Origin: Adiantum capillus-veneris
Lineage: Eukaryota; Streptophyta; Polypodiopsida; Polypodiales; Pteridaceae
Assembly: GCA_014529385.2 (NCBI GenBank)
Contig: JABFUD020000385.1
Coordinates: 1 to 60,259, forward strand
Length of the DNA: 60,259 bases
Direction of reading: 5' to 3'
Shown here: in pieces, positions 1-10,736 of the stretch
Numbering within the stretch: position 1 is the first letter of the stretch
How the letters are laid out: the number at the start of each line of letters is the position of its first letter
Notes under the pieces: model-generated
What the model saw: only the letters and a program-made list of their open reading frames with translations
What the model was told of the DNA's origin: nothing
Databases searched by the model: none
Made by a program: the position numbers and the translations under genes

Positions 1-1013
1 CTACTAGCCGACAAACAACCCTAGACATAGACACTCAAACAATACAACTAACACACAAACACACACACACACACCCACAAAAATATCTCAGCTCAAAAGA
101 GGAGATTTCTGATGTTTTGATACAAATGAGCTTGGGCCAACACCAATGGGCAAATAGCTCACACAATATGGGTAAAAGATACCAGATACAATCACAAACT
201 AGAGCAAACTTCGCTCATCAGGAGAAACTTACACAGAAAAACAGCAGGAAAAGAGTGAGGAATTTGGCAAAATGGACAGCGCCATCGCGTCCGGAACGGC
301 CCAAAACCCCAGTTTACAATGTCAAAGTGCTCAAATCGACCTCGGATGAGCAGTTTACGCCAAAACAGGCTCCAAAATGAGCAAAAACACACCTGCGCTG
401 TTCCTCCTCTCTTCTCCACGTTTTTTCTGGTCTTCTCTCTTTTTTTTCAGTTCCCACACTTAGCTTTATTAGTTGGGCACCCTTGGCCTTTTAGATGACC
501 TCAAACGGACCCCGAACAGGCCAAAAACTGACCTCGCAGTGCATAGTTGTCACCTTTTTGCATCATCCGCACACCTGGCACTCATTTCTTTTCAATAATG
601 CATCTCGCAACCACGTGAAGTGGCCCCAAAAAGTGGTCCTAATGATGACCTTTCTGCATAACTCTCACAAGAAAACACCCACGTTGTGTCCGTCCTCATC
701 CGCGTGCAAATATTGACCCCGTTCGCCCTCCTGACGCCACTAGATGCCATCTGACGCACCTGCTTACCTCATGTCGTCGGCCCGCGGATAGCTTCCTCGA
801 GAAGTTTTACACGCTACCAACTCCTCATTATTGTAGAAAAAACACAAGGTACTAGTAATAGTGAAAATCGATGCACTATGTACACACTGTCCTACCTGTA
901 CACATGTGGGCCCCACGTAACCACCTGGCTCTGAAAATGGCAATACTTTATTTGATGCACCATGCATGTGTATGTACATATGCGCAATCCTTGCTCCAAA
1001 AAAACTCCTGACA
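1..1013 (-). repeat. Left LTR of element A (3' LTR in element orientation), truncated
   Basis: Direct repeat of 7457-8636. The match is clear from about position 60, where both copies have a CA-rich tract followed by CTCAGCTCAAAAGAGG, and ends at CTCCTGACA, the canonical CA end on the plus strand. Positions 1-60 do not align clearly with the other copy, so the outer part is divergent or rearranged. Small indels and substitutions are scattered along the copy. Confidence 0.88.
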
Positions 1014-1033
1014 TAATTTGCCCATCCCCTAGC
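1014..1033 (-). other. Polypurine tract of element A
   Basis: Directly internal to the 3' LTR; on the minus strand it reads AGGGGATGGGCAAATTA and abuts the LTR start TGTCAGGAG. This is the expected place and composition of the plus-strand DNA primer. Confidence 0.6.
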
Positions 1034-1201
1034 CTGCTAGATCATTCATGATCACAGCAGCAAAGAGAGATATGAGACTCGCCGCATCACAGTCCTCATC
1101 CCCTCACCAACACTCCTTGATCCACATACACACAGCTCATCCTGCTCACCATCATCAACCTGGCATGATACAATTTAAGACGCAATCCATTTACCCTTGA
1201 C

Positions 1202-2125
1202 TTATGTAGAAACCATCCAGGTTAGCCAACTGATATTACCATTCGGGAAACACTCCACTACCTTGAAAGGGCCTTCCCACTTAATTTGAAACTTCTTTTG
1301 GAAGGTGTTATCCAGCTTACTGTTGTAGCGCAAAACCAAGTCATGTTTCTTGATACCCTTACTTTTGACCTTTTCATTTATCTTTGCCAAAGCCTTATCC
1401 TGCATCTGCCCATAATGCTCCAATGCGCTCATCCTATCCAACTGGACCTCTTGTAACTGCAAGAGTCTCTCTTTGAATGCATCACTAGGCGGCCAAGCAA
1501 CTTCTCTAACATCTTGACCGCAGGCAACTCTACCTCCACAGGCAATAGTGCTTCCTTTCCATACACCAAATGAAATGGAGTAAACCTTGTACCTGTATTC
1601 ACCGAAGTACGGTAAGCCCATAATGCACTAGGCAATTCCAAATCCCAATTCTTTCCTTGGTGCTCTGTCACTTTAGAAAGAATTTGTACCAACTCACCAT
1701 TGAATCTTTCATTTAAGCCATTACACTGCGGGTAATAAGGAGTGGTATGCTGGTGCCAGTCTTCATCTTTGTGCATAAGAAGTCTAGCAGTTTAGCTCTA
1801 AATCCTGGCCCCTTATTTGAAAGTAGCTCTAATGGCACCCCAAACTTGCAACATATTTCATCATACACAAATTTTGCCACATCCTTTGCAGTGATCTGTT
1901 TTACTGCTATAGCCTCTGCCCATCTAGAAAGATAGTCCACTGCTGTCAAGATATAGCTTTTGCCCCTGCTTGTGATAGGTAACGGGCCTATTGCATCAAT
2001 CCCCCACTTTTCAAACACATCAAACGCCATAATGGTTTTTCGTAGCTCTGGCTTCAACACTCTCTTCCCAAATGCTTGACACCTATTGCAAGACCTACAC
2101 CAATGGTGAACATCCTTGTGAAACT
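1202..2125 (-). pseudogene. Integrase domain of element A pol, frameshifted
   Basis: Retroviral-type integrase, which would insert element cDNA into chromosomes. The N-terminal HHCC zinc region (HEGACGGH, then WCRSCNRC in another frame) lies around 2080-2210. The DDE core begins with WGIDAIGPLP (first Asp near 2000) and includes NGLNERFNGEL with the catalytic Glu near 1700. The second Asp is missing: LLSNKGPGF stands where S-D-x-G is expected, a D to N change near 1825. The C-terminal part keeps a GPF-type motif (KWEGPFKVV, about 1250-1290). Frameshifts are needed near 2120, 1755 and 1500. No chromodomain is seen. Family assignment is certain; the copy cannot be functional. Confidence 0.9.
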
Positions 2126-4430
2126 AGGCCATACATACCCCTCTTGCAAAATCTTATGCAAGGTGATCTTTAGAGCAAAATGGCCACCACATGCGCCTTC
2201 ATGATTCTCTTCCAACACTCTGTAAAGCTCCTCCCGCCAAGGTACACGTCTCAACACGAGATCAGCCCCTTTCATGTATAAGACATCACCAATCAATTTG
2301 TACCTGTATGCTCTACGCACAAAGCCATACTTCTTAGACTTCTGAATCTCCTTTGGAATGATTCCTGTTAGCAAAAACTCCTCTTCTTGAGCCAAACTTT
2401 CCCGGCCATGATAAAGAGGTAAAGTGGTCCTCAACACAAATAGCTCCCCAATCATGCCTTGAGCTACTTCATGTGCCTCTCCATTTAGAGCACGTTCAAT
2501 GTGTCTGATGATCCATGCTTCGAACTTTTTTAACAGGCCTTTAATTCTGAAGCACATTTCCTTCAATGAGGTGTTCTTGCTCTTCCACACACCCAGCACT
2601 TGCTTCACCACTAACAAGGCATCACCTTTTATGATGAACCTTCGAACCCCATGCTTCAAACAAATGTGTAATCCGGCTTCCAGAGTAGCATATTCAGCGT
2701 CATTGTTACTATGAGCATCCAATTTGAACCCTCTCTTGCATACTAGCTTCCCCTCTAGATCATAAAGTGCTATACCCTCTGAAGCTGCATCATGGCTCTT
2801 TCTGTATGAACCATCAAAGAACAACACATGTGCATTGCTGATCTGTGGCACTTCTTCAACTACCTTTCTCACCACCTCTTCCTTAACAATAAGGGGATTC
2901 TCCTTGTAGGTCAACAAATCAGCTAGGGTAGCCCTTGTACTATCTTCCACTAGAAAAGAGAACTCAAACTCTTGCAGCTCAATTACCCATTTCTTCACCA
3001 CATTTGACATGTTAGTACCATTAATTAACTGTGGCAAAAAGGCATAACTCGTCAAGAAAACAAAAGGCCGTGGTAGCAAGTAATGACGAAATCGTCGACA
3101 AGCAAATATTACACTGGCCATCACTAGCTCTTCTTCCGAGAACTTTCTCTCCGCTACCAACTTCACTCGGCTTGCACAATACACTGGCCTCATATAATGG
3201 CTGCCCTTCCCCTTTTGCAATAGCATGGCTCCAATGGCATCATCCCCTACTGATGGATTTACATAAAACACTTTCTCCCAATCAGGAGCCTGCATGGCTG
3301 ACAACCCCCCTAACACCTCTTTCACCTCTTGAAACACTTCTTCACACTTGTCATCCCATTGCAATGGATCATGCTTTGCCACTTGTTGTAATGGATAAAG
3401 AATCTGAGAAGACAATGGAATAAACCTTTCCATGTACTTCACTTTGTGTATAAAGGTTGCCAATTGCTTCATACTCGTAGGTGATGGAAGAAGAATAATA
3501 GACTTAACCTTGTCTGGATCAGCCTCAATGCCATTTTCTGACACCATGTGGCCCAATAACTTCACTCTTGGCTGTGCTAGATGACATTTCTTTGGATTTA
3601 GTTGTCCTCCACATTCATCATATCGAGCCAATACCATCTACAGCTTCTCATGGTGTTCAGCCCTACTGCTATAAACATAGAAGTCATCCATAAAAGCTTT
3701 AACACAACTACCAATGAATGGTTCCAACACCCAATTCGCTCTCTCTTGATAGAAGGAAGGTCCATTTGACAACCCAAATGGCAATACTGTGTAGCAATAG
3801 CAGCCCCATGGCGTAATAAAAGTGGTCTTTGTGCGGTCTTTAAGAGCAATCTTCAATTGAAAATAGCCTGAAAAACCATCACACACATTGTACCTCTCAT
3901 AACCTGCCACTGAATCCAAGATCTGATCGATGAATGGAAGAGGATATGGTTTCTTCTTAGTGGCTGCGTTTAAGGGCTTAAAATCTATACAAATCCTCCA
4001 CTTCCCATCCTTCTTTGGACTGACTACTATTGGACTCACCCATTCTGTGGTCTCCACAGGGACTATGAACCCTGCCTTCAACAACTTGTCCACCTCTTCT
4101 CGCAAGGCTTCCATTTGCTCCTGACCCATCCTTCTTAGCCTTTGCCACACTGGCTTAGATCCTTCTTTCAGCTCTATATGCATCTCTTCGCCCTTGAACC
4201 CTCTGATCTCTTCATATGAAGTAATGAACAAATGAGGAAAACTAGCCAGCATGTGCAAATATATATCCTTCTCCATAGCTGAGAGGTCTCCACTGATCAT
4301 TTGTGTCAACAATTCCTGCTTCTTTGACAACTCAACCTTGGTTTGCATCAGCCCTTCAATCACTTCATAAGGCCCTTCACTTTCATCTTCAACCTCATTC
4401 GCAAATGCAACTAAACCAAACTCCTAGATT
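2126..4430 (-). pseudogene. Reverse transcriptase plus two RNase H domains of element A
   Basis: The RT palm starts near 4100 (KWRICIDFKPLNAAT, then YPLPFIDQILDSVAG) and reaches the active site FMDDFYVYSS near 3680; both Asp residues are present. An in-frame stop follows HHEKL near 3638, and another lies near 4424. The next reading frame (2054-3637) holds the connection and an RT-linked RNase H (YCASRVKLVAERKFSEEEL to LLTYKENP). A second RNase H follows, about residues 270-400 of that frame (FFDGSYRKS, NNDAEYATLEAG, IKGDALLVVKQV). Its Asp-Glu-Asp pattern matches the archaeal-like RNase H typical of the Tat lineage. The end merges into the integrase zinc region with a frameshift near 2120. Confidence 0.93.
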
Positions 4431-4620
4431 TCTTTGTCCATCAAAAGAAATGCAACATCAACATCCTCATCATTGATGGTAGTGCTATCACTGTCCTCAT
4501 CTGTCACCGTGGAAGAGTCTTCATCACTAGACTCATCCTCATCTTCATAAAGCTCCTCTAATCGTTTCCTTGTGTCCATATTATAAAGCTTCTTGGTACC
4601 TGTCTTTCCATAGAGGCTAA

Positions 4621-5482
4621 TCGTACCATGTCACCAATCTTGAACAGCTCCCACTGCACGTAACCATGGTCTACCCAGTATAATAGGATATGCTCCCAAC
4701 CCTGCTGGCATCACATGAAAATCAACCACTGCCTTTGCATCATATGCCTCCACTTCTAAGCTCTTTACAACACCCAAGCATTTTACTTTTTGATGGTTTG
4801 CCAATCTGACCCGAAAGCTTGACACCCCAGTCACTGTAAGACCCATCTTCTCAATGCATGCGTGGGTAATGACACATATTTGGGCTCCACCATCCACATA
4901 ACCTTGTCCCAAATTTTTCCTTTTATGCCACACATCTACTATTGGGTAAATGTCTGGTAGCTCATCCATTGCCAATACCTTCACTGAACCTCTCTCTGGC
5001 TCTTTCTCCATTGGGTTAACCATCTTCTTCCACTGTCGCTTTAGTTTAGGAACCATTTCTATGACCTGCCCAAAAGTAACATCTGCCTTCCTGCTTGTCA
5101 TATCCTCCTTTAAGTCATAGCTTACTTGCCCATCCCCTAGTGGAAAATCTGAAACATGAAACTTGCGACGAGCCCTTCTTTTCCTCTTGGCCTTGACATC
5201 CTCGCCTTCATGGCTCTTTCCTTTCTTCTTACTAGGACCTGGGGCACTTCTTCCTTCCTTATCCTCTGTGGTCCTCTTCCCAATAGGCATCACTAATGTA
5301 TCCTCTAGCTTTGATGCCTTCTCCAAGGTGACTACACTTAGCACTTTTGTCTTTCCCTTTTCCTCCTGGGTCAGTCCACTGGTTCCTTCGTCTCCCTTAA
5401 TTTCGATGCCATAATCATTTGACCTAGTTAGCACCTGTCTTGGCAATGGATACATGTCTCCCCCCATCCTTGGTGGCTTATC
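4621..5482 (-). pseudogene. Aspartic protease and linker of element A
   Basis: Follows the gag zinc knuckle in the same reading frame. A Lys/Arg/Glu-rich linker (about 5100-5480) leads to a retropepsin-like domain with YVDGGAQICVITHACIEKMG near 4900 and IILGRPWLRAVGA near 4660. The active-site triad is DGG where family members usually have D-S/T-G. The frame ends at VQDW near 4631, and an acidic Asp/Glu/Ser-rich stretch continues in another frame (4430-4620) towards RT, so a frameshift lies near 4620. The product would process the Gag-Pol polyprotein in the particle. Confidence 0.82.
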
Positions 5483-6445
5483 ACATTGCGGGCTGATGTG
5501 ACCCAACTCTCCACAATTATAACATGTGGGTGTCTGCCTCCAAAACCTACCATTGCTTTGTCCAACACCATTCCTAGGCCTTTCTTCACCTCCTGGCTGA
5601 TTTGCAAACCTCCCTCGACCTCAATTATTTCCCACTTGACCTAGCATGTTTAGGCTGAGATTCTTCATCAAATCTACCATTTGCCTCATGTCTTGCCTTA
5701 GCCCATCATCTTGCACTGCTGTAGTGACCACTGCCTGCATAACCTGAGTAGTAACAGGAACCACTGGTTCGTGATGAACCCCTGAAATGCGACCTTGTAA
5801 AGACTCTATAGGCTGAAATTCAGACCTCATGGGCAAAGACTCCACCCCTAACTGGCTCATTTTTTTCAGCTTCCACTCTTTGTTCCTTGATACCTCTAGT
5901 GCATCTTCATATGTCCTAGGCTTCTTTAGCTCCACTCTCCAACGTATATTCTCCAAAAGACCAGCCAAGAACCTGTCCTTCTTCATCATGTTAGGCGGGG
6001 GTACCTGTGGTGCTAAGGCCTTGCACATCCGCTCCCATGCCAATGAGAACTTACGTATGTACGCATCTACTGGCTCACCTTCCTTTTGCACCAAACCTTG
6101 TACTTCTTGCCACACTTTGTCAGGATCTTCTATCTTCACAAACTCCACTTCCAACCCATGCCTTAGATTGTCCCAACTCAATCTTACAGGTGGATCCGCT
6201 GCACGCAACTCCTCTTCAAATGTTTTGGACCAGACTCGTGCATCACTCTTCAAACAAATTTGGAGAAGACGTAACATCTGCGCAGGGTCATGAATCTGGT
6301 TGCTAATGCAGGCAACCTCCATCTTTTCCAAAAAATCTTCCACATCTTCATCACTTCTTCCATGAAACTCCGGATAAGAGAAAGCCATGGCTACCCAAGT
6401 TACAATGCTTTGAGAACCCCTTTGAACACACGTGCAAGAACCCAA
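5483..6445 (-). pseudogene. Gag of element A with one zinc knuckle
   Basis: Capsid-like Gag of the retrotransposon gag family. The body (5621-6445) includes MAFSYPEFHGRSDEDVEDFL, which may be the natural start, then LAWERMCKALAPQVPPP and LAGLLENIRWRVEL, typical of the gag core. A TGA stop after QVGNN at 5621 interrupts an otherwise open frame that continues to a canonical CCHC knuckle, CYNCGELGHISPQC, at 5483-5524. The stop replaces what was probably an Arg CGA codon, a common C-to-T decay. Gag would form virus-like particles and package element RNA. Confidence 0.88.
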
Positions 6446-7430
6446 AACTTTTGACTACCCAATCCCCAGAAACTTCAATGCAGCTCAACTTTAGATAAGG
6501 ACAAACACATGTACATCAAATGAGTTTTCATAGTTGATCATCGGAATTACAACAGGCAAAGGACATTCCAAGATCTCTTGTAATCTTCTTGGCCCGAACA
6601 TAAAGACTATGCGCTGCTGGAAAAAAATCTTCCTGGACACATGAAAATTTATCTGGATTCTTTGAGTTAAATGAAATGGAGTGAATTGAGGGCCATTTTG
6701 ATCATCCATTAAAGCCAACCATGAAGCTCCCTAGAAGGCACACCTGACTTAACCTCTGATTTTGCCAAAATTTCACCAGCATAACAACATAAATGGCTCA
6801 AAAGACTAAAAAACCAGCCATCATAACTTGGAAAAATTTTGGCAGAGTTTCTACAGAAATAGAGCAGTAGGAACCCAAAATATAGACTGTATATGTATGC
6901 ATAAACTGTCCACAATAGAACCCGAGCATCAAGTAGGACTCACTAGTACATAGCCTATGGCGAGGTCACAGAAAGGGTACTCCAGCTACCTGTATCACCG
7001 AAAGGATCTCTACATTTGAGAATCCCCCAGCTCAATAAAAACCTCACGGTATCGACGCTCACACGAAGGCTAATGCAAATCGCGTATAGTCAAGTCTCAG
7101 AAATGACTATCTTCCAGACCAAGTCTCAGAAATGGCTGGGACTGCCAAATACAACCAAGTATGGCTCCACCAAGGCGTACAATTGGCAGTTTCCACAAGT
7201 AACGTACAATACCAACAAACAATGCGCTCAAGCAAGCACCCAATGATGCATACCCACGGCAACTGCAAGTGACTTCACTGCTAGTATACCACTGTACTCC
7301 AGCTACCTGTACCTGTGTGAATCACTTGTACCTGTCCCTGTCCCTATCCCTGTAACCTGTAACCTGTAGTCTGCAACCTGTAATCCTGAATCCCGACGCT
7401 TGAAGCTCGAAGCAGAAGGTACTCAAAGAA
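6446..7430 (-). other. Untranslated leader of element A
   Basis: About 1 kb between primer site and gag with no convincing coding frame. It contains short internal duplications, such as AAGTCTCAGAAATG twice near 7092-7132. A segment at 6980-7045 and a shorter one at 6830-6855 match, in the same order, parts of the leader of the unrelated copia element B (see findings). Confidence 0.7.
6980..7045 (-). repeat. Leader module shared with copia element B
   Basis: The minus strand reads GAGGTTTTTATTGAGCTGGG then GGATTCTCAAATGTAGAG then ATCCTTTCGGTGATACAGGT. Element B at 10286-10349 has nearly the same sequence on the plus strand. By eye about 55 of 65 positions agree, including an uninterrupted run GAGATCCTTTCGGTGATACA. 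Confidence 0.8.
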
Positions 7431-7450
7431 GATCCTTCGTGGGGGCGCCA
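7431..7450 (-). other. Primer binding site of element A
   Basis: On the minus strand, six bases inside the 5' LTR, the sequence is TGGCGCCCCCACGAAGGATC. TGG at the start pairs with a tRNA CCA tail, and TGGCGCC is a common start of gypsy primer sites. I cannot name the primer tRNA from memory. Confidence 0.65.
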
Positions 7451-7456
7451 AAAGAA

Positions 7457-7659
7457 TGTGAGCGGGATGAAAACACACACAACGCCTCTATAACGACCCA
7501 ACACACACAACGCCTCTATAACGACCCAACACACACTCTTGGAAGGATATACACACACACTATGGGGCACCACTTAGCTTAGACAACACACCTGGCCGAG
7601 ATAGGGAACACACCTCTGGAGTGAGAGGAGAGAGACTATCCACTTGCCCACTCCACAAA

Positions 7660-7692
<33 letters not shown>

Positions 7693-8636
7693 CCAAAAAA
7701 CTCAGCTCAAAAGAGGATAATTTCTGATGTTTAGATACAATTGAGCTTGGGCCAACACCAATGGGGCAAATAGCTCACACAATATGGGTAAAATAAGCCA
7801 GATACAATCACAAACTAGAGCGGAAACTTCGCTCATAGGAGAAACTGACACAGAAAAACAGCAGGAAAAGAGTGAGGAATTTGGCAAAATGGACAGCTCC
7901 ATCGCGTTCGGAACGGCCCAAAACCCCAATTTACAATGTCAAAGTGCTCAAATCCGACCTTGGATGAGCAGTTTACGGCCAAAACAAGCTTCAAAATGAG
8001 CAAAAACACACCTGCGGCTGTTCCTCCTCTCTTCTCCACGTTTTTTCTGGTCTTCTCTCTTTTTTTTCAGTTCCCACACTTAGCTTTATTAGTTGGACAC
8101 CCTTGGCCTTTTAGATGACCTCAAACGGACCCCGAACAGGCCAAAAACTGACCTCGCAGTGCGTAGTTGTCACTTTTTTGCATCATCCGCACACCTGGCA
8201 CTCATTTCTTTTCAATAATGCATCTCGCAACCACGTGAAGTGGCCCCAAAAAGTGGTCCTAATGATGACCTTTCTGCATAACTCTCACAAGAAAACACCC
8301 ACGTTGTGTCCGTCCTCATCCGCGTGCAAATATTGACCCCGTTCGCCCTCCTGACGCCACTAGATGCCATCTGACGCGCCTGCTTACCTCATGTCGTCGG
8401 CCCGTGGATAGCTTCCTCGAGAAGTTTTACGCACTACCAACTCCTCATTATTATAGAAAAAACACACTGGTACTAGTAATAGTGAAAATCGATGCACTAT
8501 GTACACACTGTCCTACCTGTACACATGTGGGCCCCACATAACCACTTGGCTCTGGAAAATGGGCAATACTTTATTTGATGCACCATGCATGTGTATGAAC
8601 ATATGCGCAATCCCTTGCTCAAAAAAACTCCTGACA
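7457..8636 (-). repeat. Right LTR of element A (5' LTR in element orientation), full length 1180 bp
   Basis: Bounded by TGTGAGCGGG and ACTCCTGACA on the plus strand, so it has TG/CA ends, and flanked on the left by a primer site. It carries a perfect tandem duplication of a unit of about 29 bp (AACGCCTCTATAACGACCC core, twice at about 7471-7528) and a CA-rich tract at 7662-7690. Sequence from about 7662 onwards is repeated in the left LTR. Confidence 0.9.
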
Positions 8637-9445
8637 GCGTCCACTCTATCTTTCTGTCTTATGATGTTACGAACCTACTTGTAGGGTTCAATTTGGCACA
8701 TGTTGTCACATGGGATACAACATGGTCTAGGAACTCAAGGAGTTTGGTTTAGCCAGTGTGGAGCAAGATAATGAGGGTCCCTCTCACTCTTGTCACGGAG
8801 TTTTTTGTAGTTCCTCCACACACAAGTACATCTTGTACTTGATGAATGTCGTTTTTTCGGCCATCCTTCTTTGAGACATATTCCACATGTGGTGAATATG
8901 AGTCTCTGGGACTGACACTGGTGTCTAATTATTAATGATGTGTCGCGACAAAGTCCCTACGTGCTGGTCGCATGTTTATTAGACCATTTGGAGCACACTG
9001 TATCAGGAACAATTTCAGTGGCCAAAAATTGTCGGGTACTCAGTACAATTTTTTTGCGATGACAACTGCTATGAAACCACCTTAACGGAGGTTCGTTTCT
9101 ACATATCGCCAAGTATGCTAAGTTATTGAGAATGTCTCATGGTTGGTACCTAGGTGTGACTGATCTTTCACATTTTGTTATGGTTCGACTCTTGTTGAAA
9201 GGCTTTCACTTACGTATCGTGGAAAGTCTCGTCATGGAATTGCGGTTTGGATAAATTTGTGTTAAATGCATGCACACTAGGTGTTATGGGCCCTAGTGTT
9301 TAACACTGATTTATTAGAAGAGGCATGCCAATTCATGGACTTTTATTATCTCTGCACCTTTTTGCACTGCATGTGCAATCTCTTCTGTAGATTTATTATG
9401 AGTTTACATCCTGCTATACAAGGCGCTGGCTCAGGATGGGTGTCT
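8637..9445 (+). other. Decayed sequence left of copia B, probably part of gypsy remnant F
   Basis: About 800 bp with no open frame of note. It is continuous, across the copia insertion, with 14994-15878, where degraded gypsy pol can be recognised. I could not identify a specific domain here. The first bases (GCGTC) are the right flank of element A. Confidence 0.4.
9441..9445. other. Target-site duplication of copia B, left copy
   Basis: TGTCT directly before the LTR start TGTTGGGG. The same five bases directly follow the right LTR at 14989-14993. Confidence 0.9.
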
Positions 9446-9636
9446 TGTTGGGGTATAAATCCCAATGTGGTCACCCAGGTAAGTGGGCGGGCCGCCAGGT
9501 ATGTACACATATTCTTTTCTAAAACCTAATAAGAACTCACTATGCTCTACACATTACAGTAGAGCGAGTTCACCATATCATCGTGCTCTTCTTCTCGCAC
9601 TCTCTCTCGCCTCGCACTTCCGCTCGTACTCCTTCA
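9446..9636 (+). repeat. Left (5') LTR of copia B
   Basis: 191 bp, TGTTGGGGTATAAATCCC to CTCCTTCA. It is the same length as the right LTR, with seven substitutions. It is very short for a copia LTR; no clear TATA box except GGTATAAA at its extreme left, which looks too close to the LTR start to drive a transcript with a U3. Confidence 0.95.
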
Positions 9637-9639
9637 ACT

Positions 9640-9653
9640 CGTATCAGAGCTTA
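9640..9653 (+). other. Primer binding site of copia B
   Basis: CGTATCAGAGCTTA lies four bases inside the 5' LTR. It matches the initiator-tRNA-Met type site (TGGTATCAGAGC) except at the first bases. Confidence 0.7.
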
Positions 9654-10736
9654 GATCGAGGCTCGGGGCAGCACTGCAGGAGGCTAGAGTCACTAGCTCA
9701 GATTGGAGTGAAATTCGACAGGCGAAGACACGGCCCCAAATCTTGTGGGAAGGCCCATAGGACTCGGTGTGCTCAGAATTTCATTCTGAGGTCATCTCGG
9801 TCACCGTCCGGCTTCGACAAAGGTCTGCGCAATCCATTTTCGACTACGTGGTCTCGGCGGGTGCAGATCCAACTCTGAAAATTTGGGGTTTTCGGCCTAC
9901 GACTGTAGGTGCTGAGGATATCGACACTCCCAGAGTGTTGATTTGTGGCTGTCTACACATCGAAGGACGGCTCACAGTTCTTGGAGGCTTGTCACATTCG
10001 ACATGGGCACATCTACACACAGACTGTAGGCGACATCCACTAGTTCATTAGGTAGCTTGTGTTTGCTGCTTGATATTCCAGATTTCATCCTGACATTGCA
10101 GGTACTTCCACATGGGATGTATTGTCAGAGATGATGTATGTCTGTTGAGGGTTTGCTGGCTGTGAGTCACGCAGCAAACAACCGCCGCAACGGTTACAGC
10201 ATACAGTGGGAAATTTATGGATGTATGACTTTGTGGGAAGTCTATGTACTGTCAGATTTACTGCAGCATTTGTTGAGGGTCGAGTGAGGTTTTAAGGAGC
10301 TGGGGGATTCTTGAATGTTGAGATCCTTTCGGTGATACAGGTCTTGGAGCGATCCCTCGAGCACCCTTAGATAGGCAGCTAGGATGTATTGACTGTGAGT
10401 TAGACAGTTGGGATTGCATCTTTGCTTTACTGCCGTTGAGGCATTGTCACAGTTTATGCTTATAGGACAGTGGCAAAACAGTGAGAGACAGTACAGGTGC
10501 AGGACAGGTTTACCCGCAGCTTACAGTGTCAGAGACATAGTGTTTTTTGAGCTGTTTTTTGGTCTATTTTTTGAGCACACCAGAGCCATTTTACAAAGGA
10601 GAATCTGCCGAAATTTATGCAGAATCTGAAGCTTTCTTGGTTCATTTGACAGGTTGATATTGGTTCAGAGGTCAGTTTATAGGGGAAACTCTGCCGAATT
10701 TTTTCCCAGGAAAGTAAACTACTGTGAAGCGTAACT
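9654..10736 (+). other. Untranslated leader of copia B
   Basis: About 1.1 kb before the gag start codon, unusually long for copia. No coding frame is convincing. It contains the module shared with gypsy A at 10286-10349, a second short match GAAACTCTGCC followed by T-rich sequence at 10685-10708, and repeated CTGCCGAA motifs. Confidence 0.7.
10286..10349 (+). repeat. Leader module shared with gypsy element A
   Basis: GAGGTTTTAAGGAGCTGGGG, GATTCTTGAATGTTGAGATC and CTTTCGGTGATACAGGTCTT, near-identical to the minus strand of 6980-7045. The two host elements belong to different superfamilies. Confidence 0.8.

Larger units (their letters stand above)
1..8636 (-). mobile_element. Gypsy element A (Tat-like Ty3/gypsy LTR retrotransposon), nearly complete, left LTR cut by window edge
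   Basis: An LTR retrotransposon read right to left: right (5') LTR, tRNA primer site, about 1 kb leader, gag, protease, reverse transcriptase, two RNase H domains, integrase, polypurine tract, left (3') LTR. The gag-PR-RT-RH-IN order defines Ty3/gypsy. The FMDDF form of the RT active site and a second RNase H with an NNDAEY motif before integrase point to the Tat/Athila side of plant gypsy elements. Coding capacity is lost through several stops and frameshifts. The LTRs differ by roughly a dozen substitutions plus small indels over the 535 bp I compared by eye, so insertion is fairly recent. The left target-site duplication lies outside the window. Confidence 0.93.

Noticed and set aside
3031-3423. 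Plus-strand open frame opposite element A RT (also 5829-6306)
   Set aside because: Antisense shadow of the pol and gag coding strand; composition follows the real minus-strand frame.
9451-9458. GGTATAAA in the copia B LTR as a TATA box
   Set aside because: It lies 5 bp from the LTR start, leaving no U3; position incompatible with a normal LTR promoter.
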